DNA of 64,000 nt from an uncultured Clostridia bacterium (GTDB lineage: Bacteria; Bacillota; Clostridia; Oscillospirales; Butyricicoccaceae): assembly GCA_944381055.1 (NCBI GenBank), contig CALWJQ010000081.1:1-64000 (forward strand). The letters run 5' to 3'. Each line of letters begins with the position of its first letter. The first letter of the stretch is position 1. The notes beneath the pieces are model-generated. The model searched no databases. It saw only the letters and a program-made list of their open reading frames with translations, and had not been told where the DNA came from. The position numbers were made by a program, and so were the translations under genes. Of the stretch, positions 25,774-34,596 are shown one piece after another.

Positions 25774-27729
25774 TCAGGCTTCGGGTTCTTCCTCTGCTTC
25801 TTCCGCCGCAGCCGGGACAGTCGGATCGAGCAGGGCGCGGATGCTGAGCGAGATCTTCTTTTTTTCGTTGTCGATCTCGATGATCTTGGCATCCACAGTC
25901 TCGCCGATGGTCAGAACCTCGTCAGGACGGCCGATACGGCGGTCGGCAATCTGCGAAATGTGGATCAGGCCGTCGACGCCGGGAAGCACTTCGGCAAAAG
26001 CGCCAAAGGGCATGAACTTAACGATTTTGACCGGAGCCACATCGCCGACCTTATAGGTCGCTTCGAACCGGGTCCACGGGTTGTCCTCAGGACGGCGGTA
26101 GCCAAGCGAGATCTTGCGCTTTTCAGGGTCGAGAGCGATAACATAGACCTCGACCTGCTGGCCGATCTTCAAAACGTCGGACGGGTGTTTGACACGGTTC
26201 CACGAAAGCTCAGAAATATGAACCATGCCGTCGACGCCGCCGATATCGACAAACGCGCCGTAGCTGGTGAACGATTTGACGGTGCCGGTGTATTTTTTGC
26301 CGACTTCAATGGTTTCCCAAATCTTGTTGGCCGCTTCGCGGCGCTGCTCGACCAGCAGGGCCTTGATGGAACCAACCACACGGCGGCGCTGGCGGTTGAC
26401 TTCGGTGATACGGATCTTCTGGGTCGTCTTCATCAGCGGGTCAAAACTGGCGTCGCGCGGAAGGCCGGTCTGGCTGGCAGGAATAAATACGCGGATCCCC
26501 AGCACATTGGCGACCACGCCGCCCTTGTTCTGATCGTTGATGACGCCGGTCAGGGGCTCTTTGGTCTCGACCGCCTGCTCCAGGCGCTCCCAGTTCTTCA
26601 CGGTGTCAAGGCGCTTTTTGGACAGCATGACCAGGCCCTCGACGTCGTTGACACGCAGGACATAGGCTTCGATTTCATCGCCGATGTGAATGCTGTCGGC
26701 CAGGTTGAACTCAGGGTCGTCGCTCAATTCGGTCATGGGAATGTAACCGGCCTGCTTGACGCCCAGGTCAACATGGATATCGGTGTTGTTGATCTGGGTG
26801 ATAACGCCCTTAACCTTTTCTCCTGTATGTAAAGTTTTGAGAGATTGCTCCAGAAGTTCCTCGAAGCTTTCGGTTTCGTTGGTTTTGATTTCGTCGCTCA
26901 TCTTGTTGCTTACCTCCTTAATGATCAAATCCGGCGTGGATGCTCCGGCGGTGATAAAAATATTCCGAGCCCCGTCAAACAGCGCTGGGGACAGCTCGTC
27001 GGCCGACTCGATCTGCACCGTCCGGGGGCAGACAGAACGGCAGAGCTCGAAAAGGCTTTTGGTGTTGCTGCTCTGGCGGTCACCGATCACAACGACCGCG
27101 TCGGATTTGGCTGCGAGCCGACACGCCTCATCCTGGCGTTCATCGGTCGCATTACATATTGTATCAAAAAACACTGGGTCATGACAAGTGTTTTTTAATT
27201 TGTTTACAAAAAGATCGCATATTTTTCTTTGAAAAGTCGTCTGAACTACGACGGAAATCGGGACGTCCGCCAATTTTCGGCAGGCATCTTCCAGTTCCTG
27301 CTCGGTTTCGACAACCACGGCGTCATCGCCGGCACGCGCCGCAATGGCCGCGACTTCGGGGTGTCCGTGCTTTCCGATGATAAGAACCCGCCGTCCAGCC
27401 GCACTTTCACGTTCGACAATGCGGTGAATCTGCGCGACATTGGGGCAGGTTGCGTCGATCAGCGTGCAGCCCCTGGCCTCAAAAGCCGCAATGTCATACG
27501 GCGGCAGGCCGTGCGCGCGAATAATGACGCGTGCGCCGTCCGACGCCTCAGATGCCGAAGAAACGGCGTGAACGCCCCTGCGCTCCAGCTCGGCGATCAC
27601 CTGTTTATTGTGAATGATAGGGCCCGCGCTGAAAAGCGCTCCCGGCTTTTGCGCCTCTTCCTGCGCCATTTCAACGGCGCGGCGCACGCCGTAGCAGTAG
27701 CCGGCCTTTTTCCCAACCGTCACTGTCAT
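25774..27729 (-). CDS. ispH: IspH (HMBPP reductase) fused to ribosomal protein S1
   Basis: 651 residues in one continuous frame. Residues 1 to about 280 are IspH, with the three 4Fe-4S cysteines in GYCYGVRRA (13), DATCPNVAQIH (about 96) and TICNATDERQ (about 197). IspH makes IPP and DMAPP, the last MEP step. After an acidic linker (KTNETESFEELLEQS) come four S1 repeats at about 300-365, 380-450, 470-540 and 555-625 (for example SYGAFVDIGGVDGMVHIS and PFGAFAEVLPGVDGLIHIS). The fusion is known in Clostridia. It may tie an S1-like RNA-binding protein to isoprenoid supply, though whether the parts are functionally linked is unknown. ATGA overlaps plsC. Confidence 0.95.
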   Translation of the reverse strand: MTVTVGKKAGYCYGVRRAVEMAQEEAQKPGALFSAGPIIHNKQVIAELERRGVHAVSSASEASDGARVIIRAHGLPPYDIAAFEARGCTLIDATCPNVAQIHRIVERESAAGRRVLIIGKHGHPEVAAIAARAGDDAVVVETEQELEDACRKLADVPISVVVQTTFQRKICDLFVNKLKNTCHDPVFFDTICNATDERQDEACRLAAKSDAVVVIGDRQSSNTKSLFELCRSVCPRTVQIESADELSPALFDGARNIFITAGASTPDLIIKEVSNKMSDEIKTNETESFEELLEQSLKTLHTGEKVKGVITQINNTDIHVDLGVKQAGYIPMTELSDDPEFNLADSIHIGDEIEAYVLRVNDVEGLVMLSKKRLDTVKNWERLEQAVETKEPLTGVINDQNKGGVVANVLGIRVFIPASQTGLPRDASFDPLMKTTQKIRITEVNRQRRRVVGSIKALLVEQRREAANKIWETIEVGKKYTGTVKSFTSYGAFVDIGGVDGMVHISELSWNRVKHPSDVLKIGQQVEVYVIALDPEKRKISLGYRRPEDNPWTRFEATYKVGDVAPVKIVKFMPFGAFAEVLPGVDGLIHISQIADRRIGRPDEVLTIGETVDAKIIEIDNEKKKISLSIRALLDPTVPAAAEEAEEEPEA

Positions 27730-28313
27730 TGCGGAAGCTCCTTTTTTAAGTCATAAACGGCACGCATGATTTCATCGGTGACGCGCTGGTAATCAGCCGC
27801 CCCGGGGCGGCCTTCACAGGCCGGCCGGATCGGTGTGCCGAACATCAGCTGGCACCCGCGAAAAGCTTTTCGGCCCGGCGTGATGTAAATGGGGACGACG
27901 GGGACTCCGGCCCGCAGCGACAGCATTCCCGCCCCTGTCTTGGCCTCAACGGTCTCGCCTGCGCGCACACGGGTTCCTTCCGGGAACAAGATGAGCTGCC
28001 GGCCTTCTTTGAGCGATTTCAGGGCGTATTTAATAGCGCCGACGTCGTTTTTCCCACGCTGGACCGGAAAGGCGTTGAGACTGCGCAGAATGGCTGAAAG
28101 CACGGGGATTTTGAACAGCTCGGCTTTTCCCATGACGGCAATCTTCCCCTGCGGACCCAGCGCAAGCGCCACGAGCACCGGGTCGACAATGGCCGTATGG
28201 TGCCCGCAAATGAGCATCCCGCCCTCGGGCACCCGCTCGCGGCCGTAAATCCTGAACCGGTAAATCGGCTTGAATACAATATAGACCAGCCAGTAACAGA
28301 ATTTATACCACAT
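27726..28313 (-). CDS. plsC: 1-acyl-sn-glycerol-3-phosphate acyltransferase
   Basis: 195 residues. The HX4D catalytic motif is HTAIVD within GHHTAIVDPVLVA (about 38-43), and block III is FPEGTRVRAGE. It acylates lysophosphatidate to phosphatidate at the membrane. It overlaps cmk by 11 nt and ispH by 4 nt, so cmk-plsC-ispH-S1 is one transcription unit. Confidence 0.92.
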   Translation of the reverse strand: MWYKFCYWLVYIVFKPIYRFRIYGRERVPEGGMLICGHHTAIVDPVLVALALGPQGKIAVMGKAELFKIPVLSAILRSLNAFPVQRGKNDVGAIKYALKSLKEGRQLILFPEGTRVRAGETVEAKTGAGMLSLRAGVPVVPIYITPGRKAFRGCQLMFGTPIRPACEGRPGAADYQRVTDEIMRAVYDLKKELPQ

Positions 28314-28983
28314 GGCCTGACTTCTCCTTTATCACAGCGCGCAAAACGTCGAGCGACTGCTCAAGCGTATTGCCCGTCGTATCCAGAATGACGGCATCCC
28401 CGGCCGGGCGCAGCGGCGCCGCCGCGCGGTCGGAATCATTTTTGTCGCGCTCGACAAGGTGACGCAGCACGTCGTCATACACAACGTCTTCGCCCTTTTC
28501 ACGCAGCTCTTCATAGCGTCGGCGCGCCCGTTCTTCGCTGCTGGCCGTCAAAAAGATCTTGACGTCTGCCTGGGGCAGCACAACGGTACCGATGTCCCGG
28601 CCGTCCATGATAACGTCCGCATTTTCGGCAAGGGCACGCTGCGCACCCAACAGAAAAGCCCGTACCTCAGGAACTGCCGAAACATCCGACGCATAGCGCG
28701 ACGCTTCTTCGGTCCGTATGGCGCGGCTGACGTTTTCGCCGTTCAGAAAAATTTGCTGCACGCCGTCTTCGTATCGCAGCTTGATTTCAATGCCAGGCAG
28801 CAGCGCGGCAATACGGTCGCGGTCGCGCGATTCGACGCCGGCACGGGCGACATACAGGCCGACGGCGCGGTACATGGCCCCGGTATCGACATAAATATAA
28901 CGCAGTTCCTGCGCCAGCAGCCGGGCCAGCGTGCTTTTCCCTGCGCCCGACGGACCGTCGATGGCAATGCTGATGTGGTTCAT
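28303..28983 (-). CDS. cmk: Cytidylate kinase
   Basis: 226 residues. P-loop IDGPSGAGKSTLAR at 8-21, the CMP-binding region YVDTGAMYRAVGLYV and DGRDIGTVVLPQADVKIFLTA features. It phosphorylates CMP and dCMP. The cmk-plsC-ispH/S1 order is common in Clostridia. It lies 6 bp after the HI0933 flavoprotein gene. Confidence 0.96.
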   Translation of the reverse strand: MNHISIAIDGPSGAGKSTLARLLAQELRYIYVDTGAMYRAVGLYVARAGVESRDRDRIAALLPGIEIKLRYEDGVQQIFLNGENVSRAIRTEEASRYASDVSAVPEVRAFLLGAQRALAENADVIMDGRDIGTVVLPQADVKIFLTASSEERARRRYEELREKGEDVVYDDVLRHLVERDKNDSDRAAAPLRPAGDAVILDTTGNTLEQSLDVLRAVIKEKSGHVV

Positions 28984-28989
28984 ACCCCT

Positions 28990-30222
28990 CTATTCCCCCT
29001 TGTCCAGCGCAGCCGACGTTCCGGCCTTAAAGCCGGTTGACCACGCGATTTGCAGATTATATCCGCCCGTATAAGCGTCGACATCAATGATTTCGCCGGC
29101 AAAATACAGGTTGGGCACCAATTTGGAACGCATCGACTTCGGGTCGATTTCAGCGACCGCGACGCCGCCCGCCGTAATGACAGCCTCGTCAAACCCGCCC
29201 GGTCCGCTGACCGGGACGGAAAAGTCCTTGACCAGCCGGCAGAGCGTTTCCCTTTGCGCGCGCGTAATGCTGTTGACCTTTTGCCCCCCACTGATTCCCG
29301 AAAGGTCTTCTATCACAGGGACAAGTTTCTGCGGCAGCAGTTTTTGCAGCACATTGGAAAAATTGCGGTTGGGCGCTTCTGTAAAATCCCGCAGCACGCG
29401 CTTGTCCAATGCCTCCATATCCAGCGCCGGCTTCAAGTCGATGTGCACGGTACAGGCATACTCCCCCGTGTGCGCCAAATGCGCCGAAGCGCTTAAAATC
29501 ATCGGTCCTGACAGGCCCTTTCCGGTAAACAGCATCTCGCCAAAGTCTTCGTACAGCACTTTTCCGCCGCGCAGCACGCGCAGCGCGACGTTGCGCAGCG
29601 ACAGCCCTTCGAGCCGCGGGCAGACAGGGCTGTCTGACACGAGCGGAACCAGCGACGGGCGCAGGGGCGTCACCGTGTGCCCCAGTCTGCGCGCCATGCG
29701 GTGGCCGTCGCCGTCCGACCCGGTGCGCGGGTACGAAACCCCGCCGGTCGCCAGAATGACCCGATCGGCCGGGATAAAACCTTCAGAAGTTTCTGCGCCG
29801 GCAACGGCCGCACCATTCATGCGCAGCCCCAGCGCACGGGCGTGGACAATCTGCACGCCGCGCTGACGCAGGCACTGCCGCAGCGCCCCGGAAATATCTT
29901 TCGCCCGATCGGACGACGGGAATACCCGGTTCCCGCGTTCGGTTTTAAGGCTGACGCCCCAGTCTTCAAAAAAGCGCATGACGTCCTGCGCGTCAAACCC
30001 TGTAAACGCGCTGTACAAAAAGCGTCCGTTTCCCGGGACGGCGGCGATCAGCCCGCGCACATCGCAGTTGTTGGTCAGGTTGCAGCGGCCTTTTCCTGTA
30101 ATATTGAGTTTGACGCCCAAAAAAGGGTTGCGTTCCAGCAGCGTGACCGACGCTCCGTACTGTGCCGCCGTACACGCCGCCATCATACCGGCGGCCCCTC
30201 CGCCGATGACCAGAACGTCCAT
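28990..30222 (-). CDS. HI0933/YhiN-family flavoprotein
   Basis: 410 residues. N-terminal FAD motif VIGGGAAGMMAACTAAQYG (4-22), the family-typical KLNITGKGRCNLTNNC, and ATGGVSYPRTGSDGDGH. The C-terminus has AGEIIDVDAYTGGYNLQIAWSTG. HI0933-like proteins are probable NAD(P)/FAD oxidoreductases without a firmly assigned substrate. The ATG shares one base with the stop of the RpiR gene. Confidence 0.9.
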   Translation of the reverse strand: MDVLVIGGGAAGMMAACTAAQYGASVTLLERNPFLGVKLNITGKGRCNLTNNCDVRGLIAAVPGNGRFLYSAFTGFDAQDVMRFFEDWGVSLKTERGNRVFPSSDRAKDISGALRQCLRQRGVQIVHARALGLRMNGAAVAGAETSEGFIPADRVILATGGVSYPRTGSDGDGHRMARRLGHTVTPLRPSLVPLVSDSPVCPRLEGLSLRNVALRVLRGGKVLYEDFGEMLFTGKGLSGPMILSASAHLAHTGEYACTVHIDLKPALDMEALDKRVLRDFTEAPNRNFSNVLQKLLPQKLVPVIEDLSGISGGQKVNSITRAQRETLCRLVKDFSVPVSGPGGFDEAVITAGGVAVAEIDPKSMRSKLVPNLYFAGEIIDVDAYTGGYNLQIAWSTGFKAGTSAALDKGE

Positions 30223-31064
30223 CAGCCCTGCTCACCCCTGTAATAAATGGCTTCGCCCGCGGCTCTGAGACGCTTTTGTGCCTTTTCATCGTTGCGGGCC
30301 AGCAAACAGACGATCGACCCGCACAGCGAAATGACGGGCGCCATTGAACCGTTGACGCCAAAATCACCACATTCGCAGACCAGCGCAGCGTCGGCCTGCT
30401 GTGCGATTTCAGAATCTGCGCTCTCGCTGATAACGGCAACCGCCGCCCCGCGGTTGTGCGCATAGGAAACCAGCCGCCGCGTGCTTTCGGAATGGATGGG
30501 GAACGAAATGACCAGCAGCAAATCGCCGCTGTCAATATCGGTGGCCGCAAACAACGGCTCTTCGCCGGTCTGGTTCAGACAGCAGACGTTCTGCATCAGG
30601 AAACGCAGGTAAGAACTCAGATAGGCCGCCGCGGCCGCACAGTGGGCCTGTCCGTACACATAAATTTTGGCCGCAAAGGACAGCCGGGTACAAAAGGCCG
30701 CGATGGCTTCGCCGCCGTTGCGCGAAACGTTCTTGCGGATGTTGACCGAATCGGCAGCCGCAATGCCTTCGAGCACAGCGGTATCGCTTTCGGCGTCTTC
30801 AAGCAGCTCAAAACGCTCCAGCGTCGAAAGCCGGTATTTGAGCTCGGTTTGCAGCGCCTGCTGCAAATCGGTGTAGCTGTCATAGCCAAGGGCGGCGGCA
30901 AAACGGATGACCGTCGACTGGCTGACGCCTGAAACGGCGGCCAGTTCAAACGAGCTCATAAAAGCCGCCCTGTCGCAGTGCTCGGTAACAAAAGCCGCCA
31001 GCAGCCGCTGGCCGCGCGTCAGCCGGGGCATGTTTTCGGCAATCGCTTCGCTCATCCGTTTCAC
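30222..31064 (-). CDS. MurR/RpiR-family transcriptional regulator
   Basis: 280 residues from GTG 31064 (GGTGG 7 nt upstream; ATG 31055 is the alternative). An N-terminal RpiR-type HTH (SSFELAAVSGVSQSTVIRFAAALGY) precedes a C-terminal SIS sugar-phosphate-binding domain (GDLLLVISFPIHSESTRRLV). Such regulators respond to sugar phosphates, but no sugar operon is adjacent. It lies 17 bp after rluB in a run of housekeeping genes, so its target is not evident. The reading frame open to 31298 is a shadow of rluB. Confidence 0.85.
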   Translation of the reverse strand: MKRMSEAIAENMPRLTRGQRLLAAFVTEHCDRAAFMSSFELAAVSGVSQSTVIRFAAALGYDSYTDLQQALQTELKYRLSTLERFELLEDAESDTAVLEGIAAADSVNIRKNVSRNGGEAIAAFCTRLSFAAKIYVYGQAHCAAAAAYLSSYLRFLMQNVCCLNQTGEEPLFAATDIDSGDLLLVISFPIHSESTRRLVSYAHNRGAAVAVISESADSEIAQQADAALVCECGDFGVNGSMAPVISLCGSIVCLLARNDEKAQKRLRAAGEAIYYRGEQG

Positions 31065-31081
31065 AGCTTGTCCACCGCCTT

Positions 31082-31801
31082 TTACAGTGATTTTAAATAA
31101 CGAATTTCGCCGGGCGTCAAGGCTCGGTATTTTCCAAGAGGCAAGTCGCCCAGCTTTACATCGCCGACGGCAACGCGCTTTAATGAAATAACCGTGTATC
31201 CGCACGCTTCGCATAGACGTCGGATGTGCCGGTTCCGGCCTTCGCGGATGCTGACGGACAAACGCGCTTTTTCCGCGTTCTGCGACAGCAGGCGGCACCG
31301 GGCCGGCACAACCGGACGCCCGTCGAGCACGATGGGCCGCGCCAGCTGCTGTTCCGGCGGTTCAGAAAACCCGCCTTCCGGCGCACGGATCACCAGCAGG
31401 TACTGCTTGTACACCTCGTGCGACGGGTGGGTCAGCCGCTGGGCCAGCGCGCCGTCGTCAGTGAGAATCAGCAGGCCCTCGGTATTGCGATCCAGACGGC
31501 CGACAGGAAATACACGGCGTTCGACGCCGTGCAGCAGATCGGTGACAATGGCGCGCCCGCGCTCGTCGGACAGCGTCGTAATATATCCTCGCGGCTTATT
31601 GAGCATCAGATAAAGATGCTCTGCCGGACGTCCGAGCACGCGCCCGTCTACAGCGATCCGATCCCGATCCCAGTCGGCGCTTTGGCCCAGCGAAGCGACG
31701 GCGCCGTTCACCGTCACCCGCCCGGCCGCAATATACACTTCTGCTGTGCGGCGCGAACATACGCCTGCTTCTGACAATATTTTTTGCAGTCTCTCTTTCA
31801 A
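31082..31801 (-). CDS. rluB: rRNA pseudouridine synthase (RluB/RsuA family)
   Basis: 239 residues. An N-terminal S4 domain (RLQKILSEAGVCSRRTAE) precedes the RsuA-type catalytic core with the aspartate in VGRLDRNTEGLLILTDDG (about residue 106). It converts a uridine in large-subunit rRNA to pseudouridine. The only sensible start is TTG 31801, with GGAG 10 nt upstream and a 4-nt TTGA overlap with the carboxypeptidase gene. Confidence 0.92.
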   Translation of the reverse strand: MKERLQKILSEAGVCSRRTAEVYIAAGRVTVNGAVASLGQSADWDRDRIAVDGRVLGRPAEHLYLMLNKPRGYITTLSDERGRAIVTDLLHGVERRVFPVGRLDRNTEGLLILTDDGALAQRLTHPSHEVYKQYLLVIRAPEGGFSEPPEQQLARPIVLDGRPVVPARCRLLSQNAEKARLSVSIREGRNRHIRRLCEACGYTVISLKRVAVGDVKLGDLPLGKYRALTPGEIRYLKSL

Positions 31802-32901
31802 AAGCCAAGCAACTCCCACAAATTTTTCAGCCAGCCGGTCATCTGCTCCCACGAGCTTTTTTCCCGCAGGGTGACGGCGGCGCCTTCGGTAAAATAGACC
31901 GGAAGCTCGTTCAGCACGGCATCCCCCAGCGTGACCCGGACGACCCCGTACTGTTCGCCGCCGTCGATTGGACCGTACACAACACGCGGTCCGCACAGCG
32001 TCACTTCCGGCTGTTCACCGGCTGCCAGCGCGCAGGAAAAATCCTCTTCAATATATAACCCGACCGTCCTGCACCGTTCCCCCGCCGCGACGGTGACCGA
32101 TCCGATTTCGCCGGCAGACAGCACCTTTTGAACTTCAAAACGGCCAAACCCTTCGTTCATCAGCGCAATATGGTCATTCCAGTCGTCGGGCGCATTCAGC
32201 GTCACGGCGATAAGACGCCGCCCCATGCGGCTCGCCGACGACACCAGGCAGCGGCCGCATTTTTTGGTAAACCCCGTCTTGACCCCTTCAGCGCCGTCCA
32301 TCATGGACAGAAGCTTGTTGTGGTTGGTCAGGATCCGCTCGCCAATCTGAATGCTTTTTGTCGAAACAATGGCGCGAAACGTTTCGTTTTCCATGGCTGC
32401 GGCCGTCAAAACCGCCATATCATGCGCCGTAGAATAATGGGTTTCGCCGTCCAGCCCGCTGGGGTTGTCAAAATGTGTGTCCGCAAGCCCTAGCTCCAGC
32501 GCTTTGGCGTTCATCAAGCCGACAAAATCGCTGCTGTCGCCGCTGTAAATGCACGACAATGCGACAGCGGCGTCGTTGCCGCTGCTCAGCATCAGCCCGT
32601 ACAGCAAATCGGACACCGTCAGCGTCTCGCCGGCGCGCAGGTACATGGACGACCCCTCTGCGCCGCACCATTCAGGTTTTATTTCGACTGCCTGGTCGAG
32701 TTCGTACAGCTCGAGGGCCACCAAGGCTGTCATGATCTTGGTTGTACTGGCCATGCCGCGCCGCGCGTCTTCCTGCACGCCGGTGATCACTGTCTTTGTC
32801 AGCGGGTCGTACAGCACCGCCGACGACGCCGAAAGCGCCTTTGGCTGAAACGCCGCCGCCAGCATCAGGATTGCAGCCGCCAGGGCCGCTAATTTTTTCA
32901 T
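31798..32901 (-). CDS. D-alanyl-D-alanine carboxypeptidase (DacB/DacF type, probably sporulation)
   Basis: 367 residues. Signal peptide 1 to about 25, then the penicillin-binding active site: STTK at 52-55, SGN at 107-109, and KTG (GVKTGF) near 213. The C-terminal PBP5-like domain ends in a short amphipathic helix. It trims pentapeptides in peptidoglycan. Its position between scpAB and rluB matches dacB in Bacillus, which acts in spore cortex maturation. A candidate sigma-E promoter precedes it. Confidence 0.92.
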   Translation of the reverse strand: MKKLAALAAAILMLAAAFQPKALSASSAVLYDPLTKTVITGVQEDARRGMASTTKIMTALVALELYELDQAVEIKPEWCGAEGSSMYLRAGETLTVSDLLYGLMLSSGNDAAVALSCIYSGDSSDFVGLMNAKALELGLADTHFDNPSGLDGETHYSTAHDMAVLTAAAMENETFRAIVSTKSIQIGERILTNHNKLLSMMDGAEGVKTGFTKKCGRCLVSSASRMGRRLIAVTLNAPDDWNDHIALMNEGFGRFEVQKVLSAGEIGSVTVAAGERCRTVGLYIEEDFSCALAAGEQPEVTLCGPRVVYGPIDGGEQYGVVRVTLGDAVLNELPVYFTEGAAVTLREKSSWEQMTGWLKNLWELLGF

Positions 32902-32922
32902 AAAAGCTCACCTGCCCCTAAA

Positions 32923-32951
32923 AATATACGGGCAGGCCGGGACGATTATGA
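32923..32951 (-). promoter_or_regulatory. Candidate sigma-E promoter of the DD-carboxypeptidase gene
   Basis: TCATAAT (32945-32951), 14 nt, CGTATATT (32923-32930) on the minus strand, in the 53-bp gap after gerW. It has the same spacing as the spoIIIA candidate. Confidence 0.45.
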
Positions 32952-32954
32952 AGC

Positions 32955-33353
32955 TCAGTAAACGATCTTGGAATCCTTTTCTTCGGGCTTTTTGGTCATG
33001 TCGCGAATCTTGTCAATGATGTCGGGCACCAGATCGATCACGCGGTCAAGCGCTCCGCTTGACGGTGGGTCGAGATACAGCATACGGACATTCCCGTTGC
33101 TGATGACGACAAATGCAACCGGCTGTACTGAAACGCCTGCGCCGCTGCCCGCGCCATAATGGACAGGCGGCGAGCTTTCGTTCTGTCCCGTCACGTCGCT
33201 GCCGCCGGACGCAAACCCAAAGGTCACTTTGGATACCGGGATAAGCGTCGTTCCGTCCGGCGTTGTAATGGGGTTTCCGATAATCGTGTTGACATCGATC
33301 ATATTGCGGATCTTTTCCATACTCTGCCCCATAAAGTCACTGAGATTGCTCAT
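32955..33353 (-). CDS. gerW: GerW/YtfJ-family sporulation protein
   Basis: 132 residues. The family core is MEKIRNMIDVNTIIGNPI, IPVSKVTFGFASGG and GSGAGVSVQPVAFVVI, followed by a short acidic/basic tail. YtfJ/GerW is a forespore-expressed protein needed for normal germination in Bacillus. It overlaps the DUF2953 gene by 17 nt, and the same pair (ytfI-ytfJ) is adjacent in Bacillus. Confidence 0.92.
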   Translation of the reverse strand: MSNLSDFMGQSMEKIRNMIDVNTIIGNPITTPDGTTLIPVSKVTFGFASGGSDVTGQNESSPPVHYGAGSGAGVSVQPVAFVVISNGNVRMLYLDPPSSGALDRVIDLVPDIIDKIRDMTKKPEEKDSKIVY

Positions 33354-34029
33354 TTGCTGACACCGCCTTTTTCATTTTAATGAACTGCCTGAAAATACGC
33401 AGGCCAATAAAAACCATGCGCCCGATCATTGCCGTTATCACGATTTCGCCTTCGATCGCCGTTTGTTCCCGGTCGAAACACGCGTTGATAAAAATATCTT
33501 TTTTCCGAATATCAAACAGGTTTTCCGTCAGAGGCCACAGATTGGAAACCGCAGCCGCTGCGCTGCCGTAGGCCAGCGCCGTTTTGGCGGCGTCCGGCGT
33601 CCCAATGTCTGCGCGGAAGTAAAGCCGGTCGATGCGCAGGCCTCGCAGCAGCTGCCCTCCTGCGTCGATTCCAAAGCGCGCATAAGCGCAGATCTCTTCA
33701 ACGGACGGCGTCTTCCCGTCGGCTGCAAATTGCTCGGCCGGGGCCTCATGCCTCCGCGCATCCGGCCGCGGCGCTGTGCGCGCGGGCGCAGTCCGCAGTT
33801 CTTTCCCCATTCCGGACGGCGGCGCTTTTTCCCCGCGCCGTTTTCTTTTGCGCTTACTTCTTTTCCGCCGCGGATAAACGGTGACATTGACCACCCCTAT
33901 CCGCGCCCAGACGCGCAGTTTCCCGCCGCGGTAAGATACGCCCGCTCCGACGCGCAGCAGCATGGCCATCAAAATGATTGCCAGCAATGCGCCCAGCAGC
34001 AGAAGCGGCGCCAGCACAATCCACTTCAA
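33337..34029 (-). CDS. DUF2953 (YtfI-like) membrane protein
   Basis: 230 residues from TTG 34029 (GGAGGG 7 nt upstream). One N-terminal helix (about 4-25) is followed by a beta strand and a very basic stretch (RRKRSKRKRKRRGEK, about 54-68), then a region containing ADIGTPDAAKTALAYGSAAA, a family signature. The function is unknown; association with gerW suggests sporulation. It starts 3 bp after scpB. Confidence 0.85.
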   Translation of the reverse strand: MKWIVLAPLLLLGALLAIILMAMLLRVGAGVSYRGGKLRVWARIGVVNVTVYPRRKRSKRKRKRRGEKAPPSGMGKELRTAPARTAPRPDARRHEAPAEQFAADGKTPSVEEICAYARFGIDAGGQLLRGLRIDRLYFRADIGTPDAAKTALAYGSAAAAVSNLWPLTENLFDIRKKDIFINACFDREQTAIEGEIVITAMIGRMVFIGLRIFRQFIKMKKAVSANEQSQ

Positions 34030-34032
34030 GGG

Positions 34033-34596
34033 CTATCCCTCCGGTGAAAGCTCCAACGACATCTGCTCCATTTCCTGTCCAAGCGCCTCGGACAGGGCGG
34101 GCAGGTCCGCAATGGACGAAAGGCCGAACGAACGCAAAAAGCCGTCGGTTGTACGGTATAAAATGGGCCTGCCGGGAACGTCCAGGCGTCCGCAGTCCTC
34201 AATAAGCCCCTTATCACACAGCGTATTGACCGTGCCGCTGCTGTCGACGCCGCGCACCTGTTCAATATAGGTTTTCGTGACCGGCTGCTTATATGCGACA
34301 ATGGCGAGCACTTCAAGGGCGGACGCCGACAGCGACGGGGCCCTGCGGGTCTCAAGAACAGCGCGCACCTGCTCGGCATAGTCGGCGCGCGAGCACAACT
34401 GGTAAGCATTTTCAAGAACCAGCAGCCGGATGCCGCGGCGGGAAAAATCATATTCGTCCGCCAGGCGACTGGCTGCTTCGGCCAGAGCCGGGCGGTCGAC
34501 GCCGAGCACCGCGCACAGCTTCTGAGCGGGCACCGGTTCACCGGCGGCAAACAGCACCGCTTCGAGCGCGCACTCCAGTTCTGTCAGCTGTTCCAT
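34033..34596 (-). CDS. scpB: Chromosome segregation/condensation protein ScpB
   Basis: 187 residues, the normal length. It is a tandem winged-helix protein with ALEAVLFAAGEPV and VLAIVAYKQPVTKTYIEQVRGVDSSG motifs. It dimerises on ScpA and completes the SMC condensin. It overlaps scpA by 13 nt. Confidence 0.95.
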   Translation of the reverse strand: MEQLTELECALEAVLFAAGEPVPAQKLCAVLGVDRPALAEAASRLADEYDFSRRGIRLLVLENAYQLCSRADYAEQVRAVLETRRAPSLSASALEVLAIVAYKQPVTKTYIEQVRGVDSSGTVNTLCDKGLIEDCGRLDVPGRPILYRTTDGFLRSFGLSSIADLPALSEALGQEMEQMSLELSPEG

